64,000 nucleotides of DNA, from NCBI GenBank assembly GCA_964444665.1, contig CAYUIE010000017.1:1-64000 (forward strand), written 5' to 3'. Made by a program: the position numbers and the translations under genes. Position 1 is the stretch's first letter; every line of letters begins with the position of its first letter. Under the pieces are notes generated by a model. That model did no database searches, was not told the origin of the DNA, and was given only the letters and a program-made list of their open reading frames with translations. Shown piece by piece: positions 52,555-61,466 of this stretch. This DNA is from CAYZTY01 sp964444665. GTDB lineage: Bacteria; Planctomycetota; Phycisphaerae; Sedimentisphaerales; CAYZTY01.

Positions 52555-53060
52555 TTGTTTAGCCCCCTGCACCACAGGGTGTTTATTTAAATTGTAGGGT
52601 GGGGCATCACCCCACCAATCAAATTCCTTAAGCCCCCAAACCTGTCCTGAATCCCGGCGCGCCGGGACCGAAGGATTGCATGGCAGGGTTTTTATTTAGC
52701 CCCGCGTTTCACGTGGGGTCTCTTTTCTTTTTCATTTATCACGAATTGTTTAGCCGTCGCCGTTCCGGCGACGCCATTTGAAATATGCAATCTGAAATCT
52801 TACTTCTACCTTCTCAATCCGCATTTCTACCTGCGGTTCGCATTTTCTTTACTCACTCCGCCACTTACGTGCCTGCGCGTTCCTTTACGATGCTCATCGC
52901 GGCCTCCGGTATAAATGCTGCATTAACCGTCTTGTAGTGTGAGTAAAAAACCATAACGATTAACACTTCATAATATATAGCCCCCAGCCCTGTGCTGGGG
53001 GGAATTTCTTTATTACCCAGGGGGAAATTATCCAGCCCTGTGCTGGGGGAAATTCTATCG
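52555..53060. repeat. Cluster of palindromes with a shared TAGCC lead
   Basis: Four hairpins of unrelated stem sequence each begin just after TTAGCC or ATAGCC. They are CCCTG-CACCA-CAGGG near 52562, CCCCGCGT-TTC-ACGTGGGG near 52700, GTCGCC-GTTCC-GGCGAC near 52755, and CCCCCAGC-CCTGT-GCTGGGGG at about 52981. The last is repeated at about 53031. A partial copy of the dispersed element of 971-1054 lies at 52831-52907. No gene is visible in this region of about 660 bp between feoB and the TPR gene. Confidence 0.65.
52831..52907. repeat. Dispersed palindromic element, partial copy 3
   Basis: CTGCGGTTCG at the left and CTCATCGCGGCCTCC at the right match copies 1 and 2 in order and spacing. The central hairpin differs, so only the flanking blocks are shared. 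Confidence 0.55.
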
Positions 53061-53159
53061 CCACCTTGTCCCGATAGCATCTTTTGGGTTTTGGTGCGGG
53101 GTCATTCCTGCGCATTTATCCCCAAGGGACGCAGGAATCCAATCATCCGCGATTAATCA

Positions 53160-54845
53160 TTACCCCAATTGCTTGAGGTTTTTCCTGACCGTTATTGTGT
53201 TGGGATGGTCCGGCCCCAAACTCTTTTCAAAAATCGCCAGCGCCCGTTCCATCAGCGGCTCTGCCTCAGCCAGACGATTCGTCGCCTGATACAACAGCGC
53301 AAGGTTGTTTAAACGGATGGCCACATTCGGATGGTCTTTGCCGAAGCTAACTTCATCAATCTCCAGCGCCCGTTTCATCATCGGCTCCGCCTCGGCCAGA
53401 CGATTCGTCGCCTGATACAACTGAGCCAGGTTGTTTAAATCTGTGGCCACGTCCGGATGGTCTTTGCCGAAGCTGACTTCATCAATCTCCAGCGCCCGTT
53501 CCATCAGCGGCTCCGCCTCGGCCAGACGATTCGTCGCCTGATACAACTGCGCCAGGTTGTTTAAATCTCTGGCCACGTCCGGATGGTCTTTGCCGAAACT
53601 GGCTTCATCAATCTCCAGCGCCCGTTTCATCAACGGCTCAGCCTCGGCCAGACGATTCGTAGCCTGATACAACTGCGCAAGGTTGTTTAAATCTCTGGCC
53701 ACGTCCGGATGGTCTTTGCCGAAGTTAACTTCATCAATCGCAAGCGCCCGTTTCATCAGCGGCTCGGCCTTGGCCAGACGATTCGTCGCCTTATACAACT
53801 GCGCCAGGTTGTTTAAATCTACGGCCACCTTCGGATGGTCTTTGCCAAAGCTAACTTCATCAATCGCCAGCGCCCGTTTCATCAGCGGCTCGGCCTCTTT
53901 ATAATTAGCTACGGTATAATACAGCAAAGCCAGGTTGTTCATATACACAGATTGTTTGGTTTGCTGATTTTGCGGCAGAATATCCAGAGCCTCTTTGTAG
54001 AGGTCGATAGCTTTTTTATAATCCAGTTTTGTTTCGGCAAGGTCGGCCCGGCTTGCCAGTGATTGGGCCATTGAGAGCTTACGCTGGTCAATTTTTTCCT
54101 GCTGAGATTCAATAGCCTTTTGGTCTATTTCGATAGCATCCTGCAGAAATCGGTCTGCTTTGTCATACTCGCCAATCTCTATCATCTGGCGGGCTTCATC
54201 TCTGAGTTTATCAACCGCCGGGTCGCCGGACTGAACCATCTGCCATTTATCCAGCAAGTCCTGATGACGTTTTGTTATTTCTTGAAGTTTTTCCGGCCAC
54301 TGCCATTCGGGGATATCATTTTTGTGTAGGATGTCTAAGAATATCTTCTCAATAGCCTTCCGAGTCCCCTTACTTACATCGATCTTCGCCAGTATCTCTA
54401 TGAGTAATTTCTCTTGTCGTTCATGATCTCTTGCCTGTTTCTTGGACAGCTCATTTATGCTGGTAAGAATCTTTTCATTTCCACCGATAACCTTCTCAAT
54501 AGCTTTTCCAAAGTATTCCGGAAATGGTGAATCAGTGTTATCTCTTAGAGATTGCTCAATCTCTTCAAGTTTTTCTTTTATCGTTTTATTTACATCTGTC
54601 TGTATATGCAGTGCGAGAAGGATTTCAGCGAAGTCATATTCCTGCTTATCGTATTCTTTGATTATTTTGTCTAATTTGGCGTTCAGCTTGATGGACTCTG
54701 CTTTGGCTGACTCTTCATCCAGAACACCAAAAGTTATTTCATCAAGCAGAGGACCAAAAACAGGCAAAGATTTAGCGGAGCCGCGTAGAAAGCGTTTTAT
54801 GAAAATCGGTCGTAAACCTAAATATGTAGGTTGTTTCTTTGACAT
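53160..54845 (-). CDS. TPR protein with near-identical 42-residue kinesin-light-chain-like repeats
   Basis: 561 residues. The N-terminal part (FLRGSAKSLPVFGPLLDEITFGVLD) is slightly hydrophobic and may be a small effector-associated or membrane-active domain. A long coiled coil spans about 50-270. A TPR array from about 275 to the end contains at least six 42-residue units built on NLAQLYQATNRLAEAEPLMKRAL and DEVSFGKDHPDVA; the DNA of the central units is nearly identical. No NTPase domain is seen between N terminus and TPRs. Such repeats mediate protein binding and occur in NLR-like and CHAT-linked proteins. Function not assignable. No partner gene is adjacent on this strand. Confidence 0.8.
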   Translation of the reverse strand: MSKKQPTYLGLRPIFIKRFLRGSAKSLPVFGPLLDEITFGVLDEESAKAESIKLNAKLDKIIKEYDKQEYDFAEILLALHIQTDVNKTIKEKLEEIEQSLRDNTDSPFPEYFGKAIEKVIGGNEKILTSINELSKKQARDHERQEKLLIEILAKIDVSKGTRKAIEKIFLDILHKNDIPEWQWPEKLQEITKRHQDLLDKWQMVQSGDPAVDKLRDEARQMIEIGEYDKADRFLQDAIEIDQKAIESQQEKIDQRKLSMAQSLASRADLAETKLDYKKAIDLYKEALDILPQNQQTKQSVYMNNLALLYYTVANYKEAEPLMKRALAIDEVSFGKDHPKVAVDLNNLAQLYKATNRLAKAEPLMKRALAIDEVNFGKDHPDVARDLNNLAQLYQATNRLAEAEPLMKRALEIDEASFGKDHPDVARDLNNLAQLYQATNRLAEAEPLMERALEIDEVSFGKDHPDVATDLNNLAQLYQATNRLAEAEPMMKRALEIDEVSFGKDHPNVAIRLNNLALLYQATNRLAEAEPLMERALAIFEKSLGPDHPNTITVRKNLKQLG

Positions 54846-55041
54846 TATTACTCAATTACCTTTCCCATATATATTTTGCAATAGACCCTTCCATCACCGT
54901 ATTACCAATTTCGCCGCTCGCCCGCCTTTGGCGGCAAAAAATAATAAATACCTGCCCTGAGCAGCGCCTGCGGTGAGGACATTCGGCTGACCTCATATCA
55001 GCCACCTGCATCGCAGGGAATTTTTACCTGTATCAGGTAAA

Positions 55042-55728
55042 CTATGCTCCAAGCAAGCCGAGGACCGTATCAAGACTTACCTCAGAAAGGCTGGTGACGG
55101 TCAGGTCTGGCTTCTCCATCTTAAGTATTTTTTCCTCAAAGGTGTTCGTGACGGCTATGCATTTACAGCCTGCGGCACGTGCTGCCTGTACGCCGTTGGG
55201 CGCATCTTCGACGACAACGCACCGGCCTGGAGTCAAACCGAGACGCTGACACGCGACTTGAAAGACCTCGGGATTCGGCTTCTTCCGGTTAATATCATCC
55301 GCACACACATAGACCATTTCCTTGTACGGAATCTGAGCAGACTCGAGCACCGCCTGCGACTTCCGGCGTGTGCTGCTGGTGGCGATTGCCACACCAACTC
55401 GGCCGCTTGCTTTAGCACAGGCGATAAGCTCCCGGACACCTGAATAAGCTTCAAGCCTCTCATCTCTGAGGAACGCAAGGAAGTTGTCCTGCCTGGACTT
55501 AACTATGGCCTGCATTTGCTCTTCAGAAAGTTCTCTGCCGTGCGACCAAGCGCCCGCCTTGACGTATGCCTCAGCTCCTTTACCGATGCCCTCCTCGAAA
55601 TCGTCTGGTTGAATCCCGTTTATCCCAAGGATATCAGCGAACGCCTTGGCGGTAGCACGGACATTGACAACCTCTGAGTCCGCGATAACTCCATCTACGT
55701 CAAATACAAGACCAAACTGTCGACTCAT
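55042..55728 (-). CDS. HAD superfamily phosphatase/phosphoglucomutase-like protein
   Basis: 228 residues. Motif I FDVDGVIADSE at the N terminus, motif II ATSS near 116, motif III Lys in NRKKPNPEVF and motif IV VVEDAPNGVQAA. The cap between motifs I and II is helical, as in subclass IA. It resembles beta-phosphoglucomutases and sugar-phosphate phosphatases. A gap of 115 bp separates it from the glycosyltransferase upstream on the same strand, so co-transcription is possible and a role in sugar-phosphate metabolism is likely. Exact substrate cannot be read from sequence. Confidence 0.85.
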   Translation of the reverse strand: MSRQFGLVFDVDGVIADSEVVNVRATAKAFADILGINGIQPDDFEEGIGKGAEAYVKAGAWSHGRELSEEQMQAIVKSRQDNFLAFLRDERLEAYSGVRELIACAKASGRVGVAIATSSTRRKSQAVLESAQIPYKEMVYVCADDINRKKPNPEVFQVACQRLGLTPGRCVVVEDAPNGVQAARAAGCKCIAVTNTFEEKILKMEKPDLTVTSLSEVSLDTVLGLLGA

Positions 55729-55843
55729 ATTGCTTCTTTGTTCTTTTACTACTGACGGTTATTTTATATGTTGGGCCGGTCGTAGTTTAGCTTGAACGAT
55801 TTTGAATTATTTTATGCTGCCACTAAAATAAACATCTTTATAA

Positions 55844-57217
55844 TTAATCGCAATTTTTATCTTTTGACACTTTCTCTCTTTTAAACGTTGTGCCTCTGCC
55901 GGTAACTATCTCTTTGCTTTCTCTGATAAATTCAACGTGCTGCAGCAGTGCCCAGGCGGTATTTTGCCAGCGCATCTGATAACCTCTTTGATGGGCCTGT
56001 TTTTCCATCTGGAGCCGTTTGGCCTGGTTAAAAACAAGATAATCAAGGGCCTGTGAAATTTGGCCTATTGAGTTCTCACCGGGGTCGATTAAAATTCCTC
56101 TTACGTGCCTGCCAATCACCAGGCCGTCCGGACAGCGTTTATTCGAATGGATTATTTCGAGAGCATATCTGAACTTTGTTGCTATTGCCACTCGTCCTGC
56201 CCCTAATGTCTCGGCCAATATACCGCTTGATATCTGGTCCATATTCAGGTAAGGCAGAAGCATCACATTTGTTGCGCCATATAGTTTAAGCAAAGGACCT
56301 TCGTCCAGAAAGGTATCAAGGAAAACAACGTCGTACTTTTTAAAATCAAAACCGCCCGGTTCCTTCACTCTGCACCACCTTACCTGGGCCTCATCGAGGG
56401 CCTTGTTTATGGTTTCTCTATATTCCTCATATTCCTTGCCGCCCTCGAGTTTCACAAATTCGGGATGGCACTGCCCGCCTATTAAATAAAGAATATTCTC
56501 TCTCTGCTCACTGGTCAGTGATTCTTTTATAAACTTGCCGTAGCCGCGAATACCGTATTGAATTCCTTTGCCCGGCGACAACAATCCCACCGTTGTTACC
56601 AAAAAGCAGTCCTTCAAACCAAGCTGCTCTTTAATGGAAAGGCGGTCATACTGAGAAGGGTGTTGCATCCTGATGCCGTGGTCGATATGTTTAATTTTAG
56701 AATACTCAATGCCATAGGTCTTTGACGTGAGGATATTAATAGCACTCTCAGTTGTAACAATAAGACTGTCACTATATCTGGCCAACTCCTGTAAGACCAT
56801 CTTTTGATGCGGGTCAGGCTCGCTTAGGACGGTATGTAAATAGACTAAAGTTGTAAGCCCCTTTGCTGTGCAGGCCTTTGCGATTTCTATATAATTTGTC
56901 CCGTTACCGTCGTTGCCTTTTTCATCGGGGTCCAGCCCGTATTCATGCTGCAGTAAAACTACTTTCGGATTTGGGCTTTCTCCCGCCCGGGCCAGAATGT
57001 CCTTCGCACCGTCCCGCCAGGACTTCGGATTGTACTGGTCAATAACAAGGTCCACCGGGATATCGTATGGCAGATTTTCTTTATCGAGCGCTGAGACTCT
57101 AATGCTGCCTACTTCCCCGGTGAAGTGCTCCAAAGCACTGGCTAAATCTCGTGAAAATGTCCCGATACCGCATCGTCGAGGGGGATAAGTGCTTATAATT
57201 CGGATATTGTATGTCAT
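55844..57217 (-). CDS. Glycosyltransferase, GT4-like
   Basis: 457 residues. The N terminus STYPPRRCGIGTFSRDLASAL is the acceptor-side start of GT-B enzymes. VVLLQHEYG and TLVYLHTVL follow, then TVGLLSPGKGIQYGIRGY (donor-side domain start) and a nucleotide-sugar region QISSGILAETLGAGRVAIAT, in which Glu is the likely catalytic residue. No TM segment or signal. AGAGG precedes the ATG. Related enzymes use GDP-mannose or UDP-sugars in glycan or mannosyl transfer. Context gives no substrate. A 230-bp gap without a gene separates it from divergent proA. Confidence 0.82.
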   Translation of the reverse strand: MTYNIRIISTYPPRRCGIGTFSRDLASALEHFTGEVGSIRVSALDKENLPYDIPVDLVIDQYNPKSWRDGAKDILARAGESPNPKVVLLQHEYGLDPDEKGNDGNGTNYIEIAKACTAKGLTTLVYLHTVLSEPDPHQKMVLQELARYSDSLIVTTESAINILTSKTYGIEYSKIKHIDHGIRMQHPSQYDRLSIKEQLGLKDCFLVTTVGLLSPGKGIQYGIRGYGKFIKESLTSEQRENILYLIGGQCHPEFVKLEGGKEYEEYRETINKALDEAQVRWCRVKEPGGFDFKKYDVVFLDTFLDEGPLLKLYGATNVMLLPYLNMDQISSGILAETLGAGRVAIATKFRYALEIIHSNKRCPDGLVIGRHVRGILIDPGENSIGQISQALDYLVFNQAKRLQMEKQAHQRGYQMRWQNTAWALLQHVEFIRESKEIVTGRGTTFKREKVSKDKNCD

Positions 57218-57447
57218 ATAACCTCTTTTCCTATCGCCGAAATTTTAACCGAAATTCTATCTTCAATAACACAGGATATAACTGTTGACATCAAAAGTCA
57301 AGAACCTTCAAAGGAACTTAATCCCTTATGAACCTAATTGTGATTGAACTGCCGTACCCGAAAATGCTGGAAAACTGACTCTCAATCAGTAAAATACTCC
57401 CTGCGTGTTTTATAAACAAAACGGCCATCTTTCAAAGGTCCTTACAA

Positions 57448-58731
57448 ATGGATATCGCCGAAACAGCCAAAAAGGCCAAAGCCGCTTCAGTTCGACTGGC
57501 CGCTGCTGAAACCAGCCTTAAAAATACCGCGCTGGCGGCAATCGCTCAGGCCTTGCAGCAGCAAAGCAAACAAATCATAGCCGCCAACGAGAAAGACCTG
57601 GCAAAGGCCGAGAATGACAGCCTTGCAAAGCCATTACTCAAGCGTCTCAGGTTTGATGAGCATAAAATCGCCGAAGTTTGCGAGGGTATTGCAAGCCTTA
57701 TTAAGCTTGACGACCCTGTCGGCAAAACGCTTACCGCAACGCAGCTTGACGAAGGCCTTGAGCTTTACAAGGTCTCCTGTCCTATCGGCGTCGTCGGCAT
57801 TATTTTCGAATCTCGGCCCGACGCCCTTGTGCAGATTTCCACTCTTTGTCTAAAAAGTGGCAACGCTGTTCTCTTAAAGGGTGGCAGCGAAGCAGCCTAC
57901 ACGAATCAGACGTTGGCAGAAGTAATTTCTAAAGCGACCAGCATCGCCGGCCTGCCTGACGGCTGGCTTCAGCTTCTCGAAACCCGACAGGAGGTCGCCG
58001 AGATGCTGAAAATGGATAAGTACATTGACCTGATTGTACCACGCGGCTCCAATGATTTCGTGCGCTACATTATGAATAACACAAATATACCCGTCCTCGG
58101 TCACGCGGATGGCATTTGTCACGTCTACGTGGACGGCGATGCCGATTTGGATATGGCGGCAAAAATTATTGTTGATTCCAAATGCCAGTATGTCGCCGTT
58201 TGCAATGCGGCCGAAACATTGCTGGTCGATGAAAAAATCGCGAAAGAATTCCTGCCAAACGTCAAGGCTGTTCTGGAAGAAAAGGATGTTGAGCTTCGCG
58301 GTTGCGAAAAAACCCGTTCGATTATCGATGTTAAGCCTGCTCAGAAAGAGGATTGGTCCTCCGAATATCTCGATTTGGTCTTGTCGATAAAAGTTGTCAC
58401 CGGCCTTGACGAAGCAATCGAGCACATTAATTTTTTCGGCTCCGCTCATACCGACGCGATAGTTACGAATAATAAAGAGTCAGCCGAAAAGTTTATGAGC
58501 CTGGTCGATTCTGCAAACGTTTTCTGGAACTGCAGCACACGCTTCAGCGACGGCTACCGTTACGGCCTGGGGGCCGAAGTGGGAATCAGCACAAACAAGA
58601 TTCATGCCCGCGGCCCCGTCGGCCTCGAAGGATTATTAATTTACAAATGGAAACTGATAGGAACCGGGCAGATTGTCACCGACTATACCGGCCCCAATGC
58701 AAAAAAGTTTACGCACAAAAGACTGGTGTGA
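57448..58731 (+). CDS. proA: Glutamate-5-semialdehyde dehydrogenase
   Basis: 427 residues, usual length for ProA. It contains IGVVGIIFESRPDALVQISTLCLKSGNAVLLKGGSEA (signature given in outline), the catalytic Cys region SKCQYVAVCNAAETLLVD, and ARGPVGLEGLLIYKW near the end. The enzyme reduces gamma-glutamyl phosphate to glutamate semialdehyde in proline synthesis. It is separated from proB by about 2.7 kb of minus-strand genes, an unusual break in an otherwise common pair. Confidence 0.95.
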   Translation: MDIAETAKKAKAASVRLAAAETSLKNTALAAIAQALQQQSKQIIAANEKDLAKAENDSLAKPLLKRLRFDEHKIAEVCEGIASLIKLDDPVGKTLTATQLDEGLELYKVSCPIGVVGIIFESRPDALVQISTLCLKSGNAVLLKGGSEAAYTNQTLAEVISKATSIAGLPDGWLQLLETRQEVAEMLKMDKYIDLIVPRGSNDFVRYIMNNTNIPVLGHADGICHVYVDGDADLDMAAKIIVDSKCQYVAVCNAAETLLVDEKIAKEFLPNVKAVLEEKDVELRGCEKTRSIIDVKPAQKEDWSSEYLDLVLSIKVVTGLDEAIEHINFFGSAHTDAIVTNNKESAEKFMSLVDSANVFWNCSTRFSDGYRYGLGAEVGISTNKIHARGPVGLEGLLIYKWKLIGTGQIVTDYTGPNAKKFTHKRLV

Positions 58732-58760
58732 GACTGATAACAAACGACATTGTGCTACTC

Positions 58761-59807
58761 CTATTGGCCGCTGTGTTTGTTCTCCTTTTTTTGAATCTGA
58801 TGTGTCGGTGGCGGAGCATATACACTGAAGTCATAATATATCGTAGTTGCGAAACTGGCAGCGAAAGCCCGGAAGGCAGATAGGCATAAAAAACTTAATA
58901 TTGCCGCAATCATGGCCATCGCGAACATTATCCCCATCCTATTTTCCTGAATTTGAATAGCATTTCTCATCTGAAACAAAATACGTTCCTTCTCGAGATA
59001 TTTCGCCAGGTCATTACTGTCTTGTAGACCTAATTCAAGCTTTAAGGGCAGTGAAACATCTATTAGTACTGTAGATTTAATGGCTTTTGCAGCTAACACG
59101 CCACTACACAACAGAACCATTGCAAGCAGCCAAAATGAACGTCGACGGGCAGTTTCTTCAATCATGGGGAACAAACTACATAATGCTGTAAGTAAAGTAA
59201 ACACTAAGATTATGAAAAGAGTCACGAACAACCATTTAGTTGATACTGAAGCGTTTAGCCAAACTCCAATAGCAACACCTGTGTACAATGCACAAGCGAA
59301 AACAAATGCGGCTCCCGCTCCACGCATTAAGGCATACATACCTTGTTGTTGCTCCATATAAGCCGCAGCTTTTTTCTTAATTAGGTAGCTACGGCATTTG
59401 AAAAAAGCCACACTGCGACGAGTTCTCAAGTCTTTCGTCCAAGGGGAATCAACGTCGATTTGAATCTTAAACTGATCATAAATTTGCTCTGCGAGGTGGT
59501 ACTTTAGATCTCCCAAGTGATACCTTGAATGTAGCACTTTCTCGCCATCTTTGTCGACAAGCAAGTCAGATGGATGGCGTCGGTTACCCTTCTTGTCTTT
59601 AAACTTGGAAGGGAAAGCAGCCTCTGACAAAGCGTGGAGCAGATGTCCGGCAATATAAGCCAATCCCACTGCTAAAATAGCTGAACCCCAGTCGGCTGGT
59701 GGCCATTTTCTCAAAAGCAGCCCGAATGGTAACCACAGCAAGGCCAGCATCAAGCCACCGGGTAACAAATAGCCGTAAACGTCATAAAAATTGAATCGTT
59801 CCTTCAT
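58761..59807 (-). CDS. Multi-TM protein coupled to DHH phosphoesterase
   Basis: About 348 residues from ATG 59807, preceded by GGGGG. The ATG overlaps the stop of the DHH gene as ATGA. It starts MKERFNFYDVYGYLLPGGLMLALLWLPFG. TM helices lie near 12-30, 40-60, 155-180, 187-210, 220-240 and 300-325, with a basic cytoplasmic loop of about 90 residues after the second. The FYDxxGYLLPG opening recurs, as I recall, in uncharacterised membrane proteins near defence genes. No enzyme motif is seen. Tight coupling says it works with the phosphoesterase, perhaps as the membrane effector or anchor. Confidence 0.75.
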   Translation of the reverse strand: MKERFNFYDVYGYLLPGGLMLALLWLPFGLLLRKWPPADWGSAILAVGLAYIAGHLLHALSEAAFPSKFKDKKGNRRHPSDLLVDKDGEKVLHSRYHLGDLKYHLAEQIYDQFKIQIDVDSPWTKDLRTRRSVAFFKCRSYLIKKKAAAYMEQQQGMYALMRGAGAAFVFACALYTGVAIGVWLNASVSTKWLFVTLFIILVFTLLTALCSLFPMIEETARRRSFWLLAMVLLCSGVLAAKAIKSTVLIDVSLPLKLELGLQDSNDLAKYLEKERILFQMRNAIQIQENRMGIMFAMAMIAAILSFLCLSAFRAFAASFATTIYYDFSVYAPPPTHQIQKKENKHSGQ

Positions 59808-60781
59808 AATGTATCCCCCTTTGATTGATTGTGCTCCCACGCTGCAATCCCGTTGAGTAGCTTAGAAAGCGCCATTTGGGGGTCTTGGTCCCGCAATAGA
59901 ACCGAACCTACTCGTTGATGGCCGCCGCCGCCAAGTGGTGTGCAGAGTTGACCGAGTGGAGCGCAAGGGAATTCAAGCCATGGATTACGCATAGTCGTGA
60001 GTTTAGCCTTGCCGCCGGTGCGTACTATGCCAGCGGAGTAGCGTGCGTGTGGATAAAAATAGAATGGCGCATAGCGATTTATTAACACGTCGTCACCGTT
60101 CACGTCAAATACCACTATCCCGTTTTCAGTTTGGCGCACTGCTGATTTCAGACGCTGAAGCCCTCGTTTGTGTAAAGTTTGTCCTTTCTCAAACTCTGTC
60201 CGCACTTCCGGCCTGACTGCTATCTCATCGAGAGTTTGTTTGCGAAATAGGTGCACAAGGTGATGGTTAAATGCTTTGCCCCGCGACATAGCTAACGCTA
60301 AATTGATCTGCAATGGTGGTGCTTCGAGTGAAATAGTTTCCTCTACAGATTTGTACCGGGCAGAATCGATTCGGTCGGCCCATTTGACTAATTCCTCATA
60401 GTGAGCGGGCTGTGGAGAAAGCATGGGGCCCCACCGTTCCCAGATTAATTTGGAGCACGAGGACGCCTGACTATCGTAAAAAATATCATTTCCGCTTCGA
60501 ATCTCGTAATGTTGCCGAGTTTCATCGTTCAAAAATGCCGTGGGGTGATGGTCAAGCCAAAAATCGGCCGCGGTATGGTACAGGAAGTCTACAATGGCAC
60601 ACGGGCGCTCCAGTTTGGTTGCCAACCAAGCATCTTTAAGATGGTAATTCACACCGTGTAACAACACCTCTGAGTAACCTCGAACTTGTTCGAGGTAGTC
60701 ACTGGCAATGGCAGCTGATGCAGCTCCATCGAAGCAATGAGAATGAAAGTATATATGAACTTTATTGTATATCGTTCCCAT
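59804..60781 (-). CDS. DHH/DHHA1 family phosphoesterase
   Basis: 325 residues. Metal-binding motifs in order: HSHCFDGAASA at about 13-23 (motif I), IVDF near 62, WLDHHPT near 75-81 (DHH), and ADRIDS near 135. The DHHA1 domain follows with GGGGHQRVGSVLL near 284-296. No TM segment or CBS domain. DHH enzymes hydrolyse phosphodiesters such as short RNAs, pAp or cyclic dinucleotides. The stop codon overlaps the start of the membrane protein (ATGA), so the two are co-translated. It lies between proA and proB on the opposite strand, outside any housekeeping context. Confidence 0.85.
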   Translation of the reverse strand: MGTIYNKVHIYFHSHCFDGAASAAIASDYLEQVRGYSEVLLHGVNYHLKDAWLATKLERPCAIVDFLYHTAADFWLDHHPTAFLNDETRQHYEIRSGNDIFYDSQASSCSKLIWERWGPMLSPQPAHYEELVKWADRIDSARYKSVEETISLEAPPLQINLALAMSRGKAFNHHLVHLFRKQTLDEIAVRPEVRTEFEKGQTLHKRGLQRLKSAVRQTENGIVVFDVNGDDVLINRYAPFYFYPHARYSAGIVRTGGKAKLTTMRNPWLEFPCAPLGQLCTPLGGGGHQRVGSVLLRDQDPQMALSKLLNGIAAWEHNQSKGDTL

Positions 60782-60858
60782 TTTTTCTCATATTATTATC
60801 AGTATCTATAACAATGTTCCGTACGTCAATACTTATTCGTTTTTCCCCACTTATCCTC

Positions 60859-61338
60859 TTAAGATTTAATAATAATCGTTGTATTGCAGCTTCGGCCGTC
60901 AAGCAGAGTAGATGAATCTACTTTCACTTCGACTTCTTTGCCCAGTAGAGTTTCGAATATTTCCTTCTGGAACATCCTGCAGCAATGATTGCAAAGTGAT
61001 TTTGGAGGGTCCGGGCATTGGGCATAAGCGCAAACACAGTTCGCAGACTTCCAGCTAATGACTTTGAATGTGGAATTTTCACGGTCATATTCCACCCTTT
61101 TCCAGTATCTCGATTTGCCGCTGTTTACCCAGTTGACAAAAGTGTCAAAATCCTGATTAAAGCTATTAATCCATTTATCAAGGCCTCTCGAATAAAAACA
61201 CTCGCGACCGAGTTTGCCGAAAATCTTTTCTCTGGCCGACTCGTCAAAATTTTCCTCGATGAATCTCAGGAGGTTTATTACCTGTTCCGGGATGATTTCC
61301 TGAATTTCGCCCTTTTGTTGAGTATCATTCTGTTCCAT
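60859..61338 (-). CDS. Cys-rich V4R-like protein
   Basis: 159 residues. The C-terminal half carries CVCAYAQCPDPPKSLCNHCC, followed by FQKEIFETLLGKEVEVKVDSSTLLDGRSC. The phrase around EIFETLLGKEVEVKVDSSTLLDG resembles the end of 4-vinyl-reductase (V4R) type hydrocarbon-binding domains, and the Cys cluster suggests a metal or Fe-S site. GAGGAG precedes the ATG. It lies 78 bp upstream of the DHH gene on the same strand and may belong to the same transcript. Function unknown. Confidence 0.65.
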   Translation of the reverse strand: MEQNDTQQKGEIQEIIPEQVINLLRFIEENFDESAREKIFGKLGRECFYSRGLDKWINSFNQDFDTFVNWVNSGKSRYWKRVEYDRENSTFKVISWKSANCVCAYAQCPDPPKSLCNHCCRMFQKEIFETLLGKEVEVKVDSSTLLDGRSCNTTIIIKS

Positions 61339-61466
61339 TTTATCTCCTCGTTGGCCGTTCGCCTTACATGTCTACAATTAAAGCACAGGCCGGGTAATCT
61401 GTCAATCGCTGAGTTTCGGTCGACTATTGCAGAAGCCGGCTTAATGATTTAATATATTATGCTATT

